Positions 1-8,511 are shown, numbered from the stretch's first letter. The stretch is DNA of 64,000 nucleotides from JBCCGL01 sp039029275 (GCA_039029275.1 JBCCGL010000004.1:186001-250000); one strand, 5' to 3'. Notes: generated by a model not told the origin, from the sequence alone. Numbers and translations are program-made.

Positions 1-77
1 ATAACCAGCGTTTTGTTATTGCTGACCAATTGCTCCACGTAACGAAAAATGTCGACCTTGAGGCTTTCTTCTTGCAT
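1..77 (-). CDS. Start of an unidentified gene, cut by the window edge
   Basis: An ATG at 77 on the minus strand opens 25 codons without a stop, beginning MQEESLKVDIFRYVEQL. An AAGGG Shine-Dalgarno-like stretch lies about 8 bases upstream. The peptide is polar and helix-prone, but 25 residues are too few to assign a family. It lies 150 bp beyond the TauE/SafE gene and reads the same way, so it could be a further operon member or an independent gene. Confidence 0.4.
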   Translation of the reverse strand, partial: MQEESLKVDIFRYVEQLVSNNKTLV

Positions 78-227
78 TGCGACTGCCCTTTTTTGATTGA
101 CTCACCGTGTAACGGCAAGTCCAAGCAAAAGTTCAGCCAGATCGCTTGATATCCCCGTTTGCAGATTTATTTTGAAAGGCTTTTGCGCGGATCACTCAAA
201 CCTCATTTAAGACACGAATAGAATGAT

Positions 228-977
228 TCAGGAGAAGACCGCTTTGCGGACCAGGTTGAGACCCATCAGAAGAAACATGACTAATACAGCTGTGCGAAAA
301 CGCTGCGCGTCAAGGCGTCGGCGGATCACTTCGCCAAGACTAAACCCGATAAGAGTGGGCACGATCAATCCGAGTGAAAGCAGTGATATATCACCGGTAA
401 ACAATCCCGCCTGCCAAAAGCCGATGCACAAGGGAATTCCACCAAGAAAGATAAGCAATCCCGTGACACGAACAAATTCATCTTTTTCGACTCGCCGGGA
501 GAGCAGATAGATAACCATCGGTGGGGACCAGATCGCGGTCAACCCGCCGATCGCACCCGCCAGTGAGCCGGCGATGATTTGCGCGGCGCGATCGAATCGC
601 GGAGGCAATTGCGGTGGCAATGTCATCAAACTGGTGGCGGAGAACAATACGATAACCGCTCCCAGAATCAGAATAAGCACATTGGTGTCGATACGCGATG
701 TCACCGCTGTCATCGCGCCCAACACCACCATCAGGCACACAGCAAAAACCCAGTAGCGCTTAACGGTTTGCAGCACCTGGCCCTCGCGATACATCTGCCA
801 CGCGTTGGAAATCAGTATCGGAAACACCACCAGCGCGATCGCGATTCGGGGGTTTGTAAACTGCGAAAGAATGCCTATTGATGCGGTTGGCAAGCCGATC
901 CCTACCATCCCTTTGATCGTGCCCGCAAACAGGTAAGTTGCGCACGCAAGCAGAATAAGTTCAGGATTAACAGTCAA
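228..977 (-). CDS. TauE/SafE family membrane permease
   Basis: Predicted inner-membrane protein of the sulfite exporter TauE/SafE superfamily, 249 aa, the usual length. About eight hydrophobic segments fall into two related halves. Each half carries the family's glycine-rich patch: GTIKGMVGIGLP near residue 20 and GGLTAIWSPP near residue 140. The start is a TTG (975-977) that overlaps the TGA stop of the preceding VOC gene, indicating translational coupling. It is the last clear gene of a run M24 protein, C-N hydrolase, VOC protein, permease. Family members move small anions such as sulfite or sulfoacetate; the substrate here is unknown, and a role in exporting a product of the upstream enzymes is only inference. 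Confidence 0.85.
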   Translation of the reverse strand: MTVNPELILLACATYLFAGTIKGMVGIGLPTASIGILSQFTNPRIAIALVVFPILISNAWQMYREGQVLQTVKRYWVFAVCLMVVLGAMTAVTSRIDTNVLILILGAVIVLFSATSLMTLPPQLPPRFDRAAQIIAGSLAGAIGGLTAIWSPPMVIYLLSRRVEKDEFVRVTGLLIFLGGIPLCIGFWQAGLFTGDISLLSLGLIVPTLIGFSLGEVIRRRLDAQRFRTAVLVMFLLMGLNLVRKAVFS

Positions 978-1363
978 TCGCTTACCTGATACGTCGATAC
1001 TTCGATCAAATTGCCGTCGGGGTCATAAAAATAGACGGACTCAATCGGCCCGGTCGCTCCGCTGCGACGAACCGGGCCTTCGCTGATCGGGACGTGAGCG
1101 GCGACAAGCGATTCGTGAATTTCACCGATCGTTGCGTCGGCAATAAAGCACAGGTCGCCGCTGCCAGGCTGCGGCGATGCGGCGTGCGGCGTAAATTCTG
1201 CGCCGGATTGGTGCAAATTAATTTTCTGCTGACCAAACGTAAGCGCTACTCGACCCTCGCCAAAAGATACTTTGTCCATGCCAAGTACGCGCTGATAAAA
1301 ATCAGCCGTACGATCAATGTCTGCCACAGTCAAAACCAGGTGGTCTAGGTGCGAAATTTTCAC
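974..1363 (-). CDS. VOC (glyoxalase/dioxygenase fold) family protein
   Basis: Single vicinal-oxygen-chelate domain protein, 129 aa from the chosen GTG at 1363. That start gives the typical N-terminus ISHLDHLVLTVADID and sits just after the upstream gene's stop; an ATG at 1444 would add 27 residues that lie inside the neighbouring gene. Candidate metal ligands in the usual H-H-E pattern are the His of LDHLVL, the His of INLHQSG and the Glu of NLIEVSTY. Proteins of this size are lyases, isomerases or resistance enzymes acting on small molecules in the cytoplasm. The substrate cannot be told from sequence; the operon suggests it processes the same compound as the amidase-like and M24-like neighbours. 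Confidence 0.85.
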   Translation of the reverse strand: MKISHLDHLVLTVADIDRTADFYQRVLGMDKVSFGEGRVALTFGQQKINLHQSGAEFTPHAASPQPGSGDLCFIADATIGEIHESLVAAHVPISEGPVRRSGATGPIESVYFYDPDGNLIEVSTYQVSD

Positions 1364-1370
1364 GTCTATC

Positions 1371-2156
1371 TCAGTTCGCGCCCGAAGCCAGGCGCGAGCT
1401 AAGCGCACCTGACGTGCTGATGTACGGCAAGCGATCCTGAGCATTTTTTACGGCGCGCACAAAGACATTTGCCTCGATCACGGTTTCGAGCGAATCGGCG
1501 CGTGCCGCGTCACTGCCATCGGGAGCTGCAATGCAACTGTGACCGAGATACTCGAGCCCATTTTCCTCTCCGGCGTGATTGGCGTACATCAACCACACGC
1601 CGTTTTCGAAAGCGCGCGTGGGCACCAACTTGTTCGCAACATGCGGCCAGTCAACTCCAAGCGCAGTCGGAACAATAACAAGTTGTGCGCCTGCTGCAGC
1701 GAGGGCTCGAACCGACTCGGGAAACTCGACGTCGTAACAGATGAGCACGCCACAGCGCACACCGTCGAGATCGAAGAGTGTGAGCCCTTCGCCAGTGGCG
1801 AAGAAGTCACCTTCGAACCCAGGGGGCAACACCAACTTGCGATGCGTAGCGACAAAATCACCTCGGGCGGAAAAACAGTTCGCAGCGTTAAAGATTTGAT
1901 CTTCGTCGCGTTCAGGAAATCCGTACACAATGGCCGTGGAGGTATCGCGTGCCAGCTGCGCGATTTGGTGTGCCATCGGTCCGTCGTGCGTCTCTGCATA
2001 CGCGGCGATATCATCGCCTGCGTTGTAACCGGACAAAAACAACTCCGGGCAGACGAGCAGGTCGACGTCGCGCTGGTGCAATTCGGCGGATAATTTTTCG
2101 ACTCGCTGCGCCGGGCTTAGCGTTGCGCCATCTGACTGATAGATCGCAGCCCGCAT
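1371..2156 (-). CDS. Nitrilase-superfamily carbon-nitrogen hydrolase
   Basis: Cytoplasmic C-N hydrolase of 261 aa, a full-length single domain. The Glu-Lys-Cys catalytic triad is visible: E38 in LLVCPELFLSGY, K107 in HRKLVLPPGFEG and C140 in VLICYDVEFPE. The family cleaves amides, N-carbamoyl compounds or nitriles to acid plus ammonia. The ATG at 2156 abuts the TAG of the M24 gene with no spacer (TAGATG), so translation is probably coupled. Next to a creatinase-like protein, an omega-amidase or N-carbamoyl amidohydrolase role is plausible, but the exact substrate is not determined by any motif I can see. Confidence 0.88.
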   Translation of the reverse strand: MRAAIYQSDGATLSPAQRVEKLSAELHQRDVDLLVCPELFLSGYNAGDDIAAYAETHDGPMAHQIAQLARDTSTAIVYGFPERDEDQIFNAANCFSARGDFVATHRKLVLPPGFEGDFFATGEGLTLFDLDGVRCGVLICYDVEFPESVRALAAAGAQLVIVPTALGVDWPHVANKLVPTRAFENGVWLMYANHAGEENGLEYLGHSCIAAPDGSDAARADSLETVIEANVFVRAVKNAQDRLPYISTSGALSSRLASGAN

Positions 2157-3314
2157 CTACTGATGTGTAACTAAAATTTCGCGCTTGTAGTGCGTGAGAT
2201 AATCGCAGCCGCTGTCTGTTACCACTATCGAGTCACCAATGCGCCCGCCGTACTCGCCGTCGATACTGATGCCACCATCGACTGCGAACGTCATGCCGGC
2301 CTGCAAGATCGTTTTATCGCCGGCTTTGAGTTCCGGTGCTTCGAGATAAGACATTCCGATGGAGCGGCCGGTGCGATAGCCGGTTTCGTATCCGCGCTCG
2401 CGATACACGTCATTGGCCGCCTCGGCGACCGACTCCGCCGTCACACCAGGGCGAATCGCGCTGATCGCCGCTTGCTGCGCGTCGATCGCGGCCTGTTGCA
2501 CGCGAATCGAATCGTCGCTCGCTTCCTTGATGAAAAACATTCGATCAAAGCCGAGTTTGTACAATTTGAATTGCGCCATGTTGCAAAAGCAGAAATAAAC
2601 CGGATCACCTTTCGCGAGCGCTTTCACGTTGGCGCGTCGGTGCACCATCGAGGTGTCGCGGCCGGATTGCATCACCTGCAAGTTATAAATCATCGGCGAA
2701 ATAAACGCCTCCCAGCCTTTATCCGTCAAAAATCCTGCGGCTTTTCGCGTACCAGCGTTAATCACGGCGAGCGCGGACTCGTACTCGGGCGCCCCCTCGG
2801 CCAGCGAGTCGCCCGCAGCCTGCATCATTGCACCGGCAATCTCACCGGCCTGGCGCATCACCGCAATTTCTTCGGGTGACTTTATTGTTCGCATCTCACC
2901 CAGCAGTTGCCCCACGTCCGTGAGCTCAATGTGTCCCAATACGTCATCGAACCAATTGCGAACCAGCGCAGGCAGCACGCTCTTTTCGACGCCAACGCGT
3001 CCAGGGTTGTCGCCCAATGCTTTTTTCAGGACATTTTCCCAGCGGTTGGGTCCCATATCCTCCCACGTCAGTATATTATCGACCCAGGTCATGGCGGCCA
3101 CCATCTCGCTCTCCATCAAAGGCGTTACGACGATGGGATCGGAATCTGATCGTACAATCAAAAACGTCGGGCGTCCGAACTCGACTGAAAGGTACCCCCA
3201 AAAACCCGCGAGATAGGCGATAGAGCTTTCATCTGTTAACACTGCTGTATCTATATCGACATCCTGCAATCGCTGTTGAAATCGTGCGGTTCGCTGTTGC
3301 GCCTGATCAAGCAT
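2157..3314 (-). CDS. M24-family (creatinase/Xaa-Pro peptidase fold) protein without the usual metal ligands
   Basis: A 385-aa protein with the two-domain layout of creatinase and Xaa-Pro aminopeptidases: an N-terminal creatinase-like domain (about residues 1-140, with IAYLAGFWGY) and a C-terminal pita-bread domain. Of the five metal ligands of M24 peptidases (Asp, Asp, His, Glu, Glu), four look replaced: VYFCF for the first Asp, TGRSIG for the GHxIG His, FAVDGG for the EPG Glu, and GGRIGDS for the last Glu. It is therefore unlikely to be a metallopeptidase. Creatinase and ectoine hydrolase show that the fold can hydrolyse small C-N compounds, which suits the adjacent amidase-like gene. It is the first gene of the operon. 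Confidence 0.82.
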   Translation of the reverse strand: MLDQAQQRTARFQQRLQDVDIDTAVLTDESSIAYLAGFWGYLSVEFGRPTFLIVRSDSDPIVVTPLMESEMVAAMTWVDNILTWEDMGPNRWENVLKKALGDNPGRVGVEKSVLPALVRNWFDDVLGHIELTDVGQLLGEMRTIKSPEEIAVMRQAGEIAGAMMQAAGDSLAEGAPEYESALAVINAGTRKAAGFLTDKGWEAFISPMIYNLQVMQSGRDTSMVHRRANVKALAKGDPVYFCFCNMAQFKLYKLGFDRMFFIKEASDDSIRVQQAAIDAQQAAISAIRPGVTAESVAEAANDVYRERGYETGYRTGRSIGMSYLEAPELKAGDKTILQAGMTFAVDGGISIDGEYGGRIGDSIVVTDSGCDYLTHYKREILVTHQ

Positions 3315-3341
3315 GATTTGTTAACCCCAATTTTTCACCGA

Positions 3342-3360
3342 GTGTACACGTTTACGTAAA
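3342..3360. promoter_or_regulatory. Two abutting palindromes in the divergent promoter region
   Basis: GTGTACAC (3342-3349) and TTTACGTAAA (3351-3360) are perfect palindromes one base apart, in the 129-bp gap between the minus-strand M24 operon and the plus-strand nitroreductase gene. The position fits an operator for a dimeric regulator controlling one or both directions. No regulator gene is adjacent, so the binding protein is unknown. Confidence 0.35.
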
Positions 3361-3443
3361 AAAAACGCCACAGTTTGATCCTGATATACGGCGCGACGAA
3401 CTCGGGTGATACACTCGCCTCACCGCCTACTGCATGAGAAACA

Positions 3444-4286
3444 ATGACACAGTTACAACAACTGATTCGCGACCGTTTTGGTCAAGAAAATAAATCGAAA
3501 CGCGAGTTCGACGACTCGGTGCTCAACAGCACCTTGCGTTCCGTTCTGCGCAGACGCTCGCACCGCAAATACAAAGCAAACTCGGTATCAGTAGAGCTGA
3601 TCAATACCTTGTTGGCAACTGCGTTTTCCGCACCATCGAAGTCTGACTTGCAACAAGCTTGCGTAATTGTCGTCGACGATAAAGATCGTAAAACGCGCAT
3701 CGCCAATAGCAACCCGGCGGTTAACTGGATCGCGAATGCGCCCGTGTTTATGGTGTGGTGCGGCGACAACCGCAGGATCAGAAAACTGTGCGATGCACGC
3801 GCGCACAGTTTCGCAAACGATCATCTCGATTCATTTATGAACGCCGCGGTGGATGCCGGAATTGCCATGCAGACTTTTATCATCGCGGCAGAGTCAGTTG
3901 GTCTGGGTTGCTGCCCTGTTAGCCAGGTGCGTGACAGTATCGACGTACTCTCTGAAACGCTCGATCTACCCAGACATGTTTTTCCGGTTGCCGGATTATG
4001 CGTTGGTTGGCCTGCGCAGAAGGGGGACATCAGCATGCGCTTACCGCTTGATGTTACGGTTCATAATAATGTGTATAGGGATGACAACATGCTCTCGTTG
4101 GTAGCTGCCTACGACGAAGCACGTGAGCAATCCCAACCCACTGCGGATGAGTCGCAAAGACACACCGATTTATACGGTGTTAGCAATAGTTACGGCTGGT
4201 CAGAAGATCACACTCGGCAGTACGCGCAATCAATGCGTTCAGATTTTGGTCAATACATTCGCAATCAGGGGTTTTGTCTTGACTGA
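3444..4286 (+). CDS. Nitroreductase family protein
   Basis: FMN-dependent nitroreductase-like oxidoreductase of 280 aa. The N-terminal RRRSHRKYKANSVS segment corresponds to the phosphate-binding RRSxRxF motif of the family. It is followed by FSAPSKSDLQQ, the usual SAPSxxNxQ cofactor loop, and AAESVGLGCCPVSQVR, equivalent to the AxGLG(T/C)xP motif. A roughly 60-residue C-terminal tail reaches past the core domain. Such enzymes reduce nitro compounds, quinones or other electron acceptors with NAD(P)H in the cytoplasm. The gene overlaps the start of the EamA transporter by 8 bases, so the two are likely co-translated. The physiological substrate is unknown. Confidence 0.88.
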   Translation: MTQLQQLIRDRFGQENKSKREFDDSVLNSTLRSVLRRRSHRKYKANSVSVELINTLLATAFSAPSKSDLQQACVIVVDDKDRKTRIANSNPAVNWIANAPVFMVWCGDNRRIRKLCDARAHSFANDHLDSFMNAAVDAGIAMQTFIIAAESVGLGCCPVSQVRDSIDVLSETLDLPRHVFPVAGLCVGWPAQKGDISMRLPLDVTVHNNVYRDDNMLSLVAAYDEAREQSQPTADESQRHTDLYGVSNSYGWSEDHTRQYAQSMRSDFGQYIRNQGFCLD

Positions 4287-5202
4287 TTTTATTGGTATCG
4301 AACTGTGGATTCCGATCACTGTCGCTGCAGCATTTTTCCAAAACCTGCGCTCCGCGCTGCAAAAACACTTAAAAGGTACGCTCAGCGATACAGGTGCAGC
4401 GTACTCGCGTTTCGTTTTCGCGCTGCCGGTTATCGCTATTTACGTCGCCCTGCTGGTTTGGCTAGGTGGTTACACATTGCCCGCAATCAATCCCACATTT
4501 TTGCTGTACTGCGCGGTTGGCGGCATTTGCCAGATCATGTTTACCGTGTTTCTACTGTGGATGTTTTCGTTTAAAAGTTTTGCCGTCGGTACGATTTACT
4601 CAAAGCTTGAAGTGGTGATGGTCGCGATACTGGGTGCACTGGTGCTGGGTGATACGCTGAGTGGATGGGCAGTATTTGCCATCGCGTTAAGCGCGCTCGG
4701 TATTCTGGCGCTTGGAATAGGTCAGCAAAATCTATCCATAAGCGCTTTGGTTTCAGGGTTTAAAAGTCGTGTTACATTTCTTGGCCTGATATGCGCCGCA
4801 TGGCTGGGCGGTTCGGTCGTGTTTTTTCGTGGCGCGGCTCTCTCACTGGAGCACAACGTTGTGGTCATGGCCGCAGCCTACGCGCTGTTTGTCAGCCTGA
4901 TTATTCAAACCGTTTTAATGAGCACTTACCTCGCAGTACGTGAAAAGGGAGAAGTCGTCCGGGTATTCAAACAATGGAGATGGGCAGGCGCTGCCGGAGT
5001 CGCCGGAGCACTCGCCTCGATCGCGTGGTTTACAGCGTTTACACTACAGAATGCGAGCTATGTGCGCGCCGTCGGGCAAATTGAATTACTGTTTACGTTT
5101 CTGGCAACGCTTTTTATTTTTCGCGAGCGCGTAAGTTATATGGAAATTTGTGGGATATTCTTGATCGTTGGTGCAATAACTTTATTGCTGATAAACGGGT
5201 GA
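4279..5202 (+). CDS. EamA/DMT-superfamily transporter
   Basis: Inner-membrane protein of about 307 aa with ten predicted hydrophobic helices in two EamA repeats, the common drug/metabolite transporter architecture. The open frame extends back to 4123, but that part lies wholly inside the nitroreductase gene and is not hydrophobic. The TTG at 4279 is preferred because AGGGG at 4267-4271 sits 7 bases upstream and the predicted protein then begins just before the first helix. The C-terminal sequence ASYVRAVGQIELLFTFL matches the second repeat of the family. The substrate is unknown; coupling to a nitroreductase suggests export of a related small molecule, which is inference. Confidence 0.85.
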   Translation: MTDFIGIELWIPITVAAAFFQNLRSALQKHLKGTLSDTGAAYSRFVFALPVIAIYVALLVWLGGYTLPAINPTFLLYCAVGGICQIMFTVFLLWMFSFKSFAVGTIYSKLEVVMVAILGALVLGDTLSGWAVFAIALSALGILALGIGQQNLSISALVSGFKSRVTFLGLICAAWLGGSVVFFRGAALSLEHNVVVMAAAYALFVSLIIQTVLMSTYLAVREKGEVVRVFKQWRWAGAAGVAGALASIAWFTAFTLQNASYVRAVGQIELLFTFLATLFIFRERVSYMEICGIFLIVGAITLLLING

Positions 5203-5204
5203 TC

Positions 5205-5810
5205 TCACGTTTTCTCTAAAACTATCCTGTCCCATCGCACGTTTTCCTTATTAGGTAAGTAACTGCTTTGATTCACTGATTTGTGAATACAGTTGAAACC
5301 CGCCGCCTGAAAATCTACGATTGTTTTTTCCCGGTCAATTGGGTGTACGCAGGTGCCTAAACCGGCTGGACCATGTCTCAACGAGATCGCACAAACGCCA
5401 CTCGGTTTTACGATTTCGGCCAAACGCGTAGCTGATAACTCTCGTTCGCGTTCATTCAGGTGGTGCCACATTCCCTCGACCAACACAAATTCAAATTTTG
5501 TGTTGTTATCCAGACAATTAAGGACCGGCAGAAAATCTTGACGCCATTGGATATTGAGGTCTGAGTAGTGCTCTTTTGCTGAGGTTAAAAATGTTTGCAG
5601 TGGTTCAATCGCGGTAACCGTGTAGCCTACCCTGGCAAGCGCTGCAGCGTTTTGTCCAGCGCCCGCGCCAACATCCAAAACGTGCGCGCCGACCTGCGGC
5701 AAATACGGAACAAAACTGTGGCAGACAGTGAAAAAATCGAGTGAGCGACTAAGCGCCAAAAATCGATCAGCGCTATCTTCATAACCAAGTGTTCCGGCAA
5801 CATCATTCAC
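5205..5810 (-). CDS. Class I SAM-dependent methyltransferase
   Basis: A 201-aa methyltransferase-fold protein. Motif I is clear (VLDVGAGAGQNAAALA, about residues 44-59), followed by the acidic end of strand 2 (VTAIEPL) and the motif IV region FVLVEGMWHHL. The substrate-binding part is minimal, as in small UbiE/Tam-like enzymes. It is the last gene of the minus-strand transporter and dehydrogenase run, 27 bp after the tartrate/malate dehydrogenase gene, and converges on the EamA gene with only 2 bases between stops. Small-molecule methylation is likely, but whether it belongs to the dicarboxylate pathway or is a passenger cannot be decided from sequence. Confidence 0.82.
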   Translation of the reverse strand: MNDVAGTLGYEDSADRFLALSRSLDFFTVCHSFVPYLPQVGAHVLDVGAGAGQNAAALARVGYTVTAIEPLQTFLTSAKEHYSDLNIQWRQDFLPVLNCLDNNTKFEFVLVEGMWHHLNERERELSATRLAEIVKPSGVCAISLRHGPAGLGTCVHPIDREKTIVDFQAAGFNCIHKSVNQSSYLPNKENVRWDRIVLEKT

Positions 5811-5837
5811 GGAATTGAAAATCGGGACGGGGGTGAA

Positions 5838-6896
5838 CTACGACAATCGACTCGCAATGTCGATTCCCAGCTGCTCGCAGCTCGAGCCGCCGCCCATATC
5901 CGGTGTCAGCGAGTTTCCGGATTTAATCGTCTCTTCGATCGCGCGCATGATCGAATCGTGTGCATCGCGATAACCGAGATGATCCAGCATCATCGCTCCG
6001 GACCAAATCTGCCCGATCGGATTGGCAATGCCCTGACCGGCAATATCGGGTGCGGATCCGTGCACGGGCTCAAACATCGATGGATACAGTCGCTCAGGAT
6101 TCAGATTTGCCGAGGGTGCGATTCCGATTGTGCCGGTCACGCCCGGCCCGAGGTCAGACAAAATGTCGCCAAATAAATTTGAACCGACGACTACGTCAAA
6201 CATCTCCGGCTTATTAACAAAATGCGAAGCTAAGATATCGATATGGAATTTATCCACGCGGATGTCTGTGTAGTCGGCTGCGACAGCCTCAACGCGCTCA
6301 TCCCAATACGGCATCGTGTGGATGATGCCATTCGATTTAGTTGCCGACGTAAGGTGTTTTGCCTCACGCGAACGAGCAAGATCGAACGCAAAACGTAACA
6401 CGCGATCAACACCGCGCCGCGTAAATATCGACTGTTGCACAACGAGTTCCTGATCCGTACCGTCGTACAGTCGACCACCGATTTCAGAATACTCGCCTTC
6501 GACATTTTCGCGTACTACAAAAAAATCAATATCACCGGGCTGCTTGTTGGCAAGCGGACAACTCACGCCTTCGAAAAGACGCACTGGGCGCAAGTTAATG
6601 TATTGATCAAAGTGGCGGCGGATCGGTATTAACAAACCCCACAATGAAATGTGGTCGGGCACTCCCGGGAATCCCACGGCACCAAGAAAAATCGCGTCAA
6701 ACTCTCGCAACTGATCGATGCCGTCTGACGGCATCATTGCGCCGGTCTGCGCGAACGTCTCGCATGACCAATCGAAGTGCGACCACTCGATGTCGATTGA
6801 ATGTGTTTTGCAAACCGCCTCTACAGCACGTATACCCTCTGGAACAACTTCCTTACCTATTCCATCACCGGGAATAACGGCTATTTTGTGCGTCAT
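5838..6896 (-). CDS. Tartrate / D-malate dehydrogenase (beta-decarboxylating dehydrogenase family)
   Basis: Isocitrate/isopropylmalate dehydrogenase family enzyme, 352 aa. The signature VVRENVEGEYSEIGGR and the Mg2+-binding NLFGDILSDLGPG are intact, and the N-terminal IAVIPGDGIGKEV is canonical. The NLRPVRLFEG and YSEIGGR context places it with tartrate dehydrogenase TtuC and D-malate dehydrogenase DmlA rather than with LeuB. These NAD+-, Mn2+/Mg2+-dependent enzymes oxidise D-malate, tartrates or 3-alkylmalates, usually with decarboxylation. It follows LivF by 5 bp, so it should be co-expressed with the transporter, and it complements the SDH-like and fumarase-like enzymes encoded across the LysR gene. 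Confidence 0.88.
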   Translation of the reverse strand: MTHKIAVIPGDGIGKEVVPEGIRAVEAVCKTHSIDIEWSHFDWSCETFAQTGAMMPSDGIDQLREFDAIFLGAVGFPGVPDHISLWGLLIPIRRHFDQYINLRPVRLFEGVSCPLANKQPGDIDFFVVRENVEGEYSEIGGRLYDGTDQELVVQQSIFTRRGVDRVLRFAFDLARSREAKHLTSATKSNGIIHTMPYWDERVEAVAADYTDIRVDKFHIDILASHFVNKPEMFDVVVGSNLFGDILSDLGPGVTGTIGIAPSANLNPERLYPSMFEPVHGSAPDIAGQGIANPIGQIWSGAMMLDHLGYRDAHDSIMRAIEETIKSGNSLTPDMGGGSSCEQLGIDIASRLS

Positions 6897-6901
6897 AGAA
6901 A

Positions 6902-7768
6902 TTAACCGCCGAGGAACAGCTCCCCGACTTTAGGATTGGCGAGCAGTTCGTCGCCGGTTCCGGCAATCGCGATTTGTCCCGATACCATCACGTAACCGAT
7001 GTCGGCAAACTCCAACCCCTTTTTGGCATTCTGTTCGACCATCACAATCGTTTTGCCCTCGTTGTGCTGCAGATCGTGGAGAATTTCAAAAACCATGTCG
7101 ATGAATCGCGGCTCAAGTCCAATCGAGGGCTCATCAACCAAAAGAACGTCGGGGTTCATCACCAACGCGCGTGAAATTTCCAGCAGGCGGCGCTCGCCGC
7201 CGGAAAGTACCTTTGCCTGGTGTTTTCGGCGTGCCGCCAGTCGCGGGTATTTCTCAAACACCGCTTCAGCGGACGCTTTTGCCTGCGCGGGTTGATCTTT
7301 GAGGAATCCCCCCATCCACAAATTTTCCTCGACTGTCATGCCGGGGAAAATCGATTTATCCTGCAAGATGTAAGCGATGCCCGACTGCGCCAACTTTTGG
7401 TTGGGCGACATTTTGGTAATGTCTTTTTGTTCACCGGCGGGACCGACGCGCACAGTCCCGGAAAAAATATTATTGAATCCGAAAATGGCATGCAGCACAG
7501 TAGATTTTCCGGCCCCGTTGGGGCCAATCAGGCACAAGGACTGCTTGCGACCAACACGAAGATTGATACCGTGGAGTATTTCCATCTGGCCATAACCTGC
7601 GTGCAGATTTTCGAGCGAAACATAGGGCTCGCCATTGACCAGTGACGAAAGCTTTTCTTCGGTAACGTCTTCTGCAATGGCGGCGGTTTGCTTGACTACT
7701 TCGTCAACAGAAATAACTGAATCAACGCCGCCTGCACCATAACCCCTGATTTTATCGTCGTCGGTCAT
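6902..7768 (-). CDS. livF: ABC transporter ATPase, LivF type, with an N-terminal extension
   Basis: ATP-binding subunit of a branched-chain amino acid type (HAAT) importer. Walker A GPNGAGKS is at about residues 82-89, the signature LSGGERRLLE follows, and Walker B VLLVDEPSIGLEP is present. The protein is 288 aa, whereas LivF is typically near 235, because about 45 polar residues precede the ABC domain. The ATG at 7768 overlaps the last base of the livG stop, so the long start is well supported by gene arrangement. The function of the extension is unknown. It energises uptake together with LivG, LivM, LivH and the binding protein encoded upstream. Confidence 0.92.
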   Translation of the reverse strand: MTDDDKIRGYGAGGVDSVISVDEVVKQTAAIAEDVTEEKLSSLVNGEPYVSLENLHAGYGQMEILHGINLRVGRKQSLCLIGPNGAGKSTVLHAIFGFNNIFSGTVRVGPAGEQKDITKMSPNQKLAQSGIAYILQDKSIFPGMTVEENLWMGGFLKDQPAQAKASAEAVFEKYPRLAARRKHQAKVLSGGERRLLEISRALVMNPDVLLVDEPSIGLEPRFIDMVFEILHDLQHNEGKTIVMVEQNAKKGLEFADIGYVMVSGQIAIAGTGDELLANPKVGELFLGG

Positions 7769-8511
7769 TAGTGCGCTCCCAAATAAGCATCGATGACTTT
7801 TTGGTTATTTTGAATATCGTCGGGTGAGCCTTTCGCCAGCATCTCTCCGTGCGCCAGACAATAGATCGTATCCGCCATATTCATTATCACGCGCATGTTG
7901 TGCTCGATAATAAACAGCGTGATCCCAAACTCGACGTTGGCACGTTTCAGACGATCAATCAGTCCGTTGATGAGCGTTGGGTTGATGCCCGCGGTTGGTT
8001 CATCGAGCAGCAAGGCGGCAGGTTCGTTCATAAGCGCCATCGCGAACTCAAGCAGTTTTTGTTGACCGAATGATAAAGACCCCGCAAGCAGCAATCGTTT
8101 TTCATACAGGCCGACAAATTCAAGCAGGCGATCGGCGCGTTCATACTCTTCGTTTCCGTTGCGAGTGAACGCGTCACGAAAATTCATTTTGCGGTGCGGC
8201 AGTGAAATCAACATATTTTCAACGCAGTTCATTGCACTATAGATCCGAGTTTGCTGAAACGTTCGCAACAAACCCAATCGCGCAATTTTCTGCACCGGCA
8301 GTGTTGAGATTTCCTGATCCTCGAATTTAATCGAACCGGAATCAATCGGGTGATAGCCGACCACTGAATTGAATAGCGTTGTCTTACCCGAGCCGTTAGG
8401 CCCGATCAAGCCGGTGATGCCGCCTCGCTCAACGGTGAGTGAAATATCCTTGTTTGCTGAAACACCGCCGAAAGACTTGCTGACTTCCTGAACTTCAAGA
8501 ATAGTATTCAT
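7768..8511 (-). CDS. livG: ABC transporter ATPase, LivG type
   Basis: Second ATP-binding subunit, 247 aa, typical LivG length. Walker A GPNGSGKTTLFN is near residue 36. The signature appears as LSFGQQKLLEFA, a common LivG variant of LSGGQ, followed by Walker B LLLDEPTAGINP and the switch His in FIIEHNM. It overlaps livM by 4 bases upstream and livF by 1 base downstream, so all subunits are translationally coupled. The substrate is set by the binding protein, not by this subunit. Confidence 0.94.
   Translation of the reverse strand: MNTILEVQEVSKSFGGVSANKDISLTVERGGITGLIGPNGSGKTTLFNSVVGYHPIDSGSIKFEDQEISTLPVQKIARLGLLRTFQQTRIYSAMNCVENMLISLPHRKMNFRDAFTRNGNEEYERADRLLEFVGLYEKRLLLAGSLSFGQQKLLEFAMALMNEPAALLLDEPTAGINPTLINGLIDRLKRANVEFGITLFIIEHNMRVIMNMADTIYCLAHGEMLAKGSPDDIQNNQKVIDAYLGAH

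Noticed and set aside
4123..4278. Extension of the EamA gene into the nitroreductase gene, or a frameshifted fusion of the two
   Set aside because: The extension is not hydrophobic and the nitroreductase frame is complete to its own stop; AGGGG before TTG 4279 supports two separate genes.
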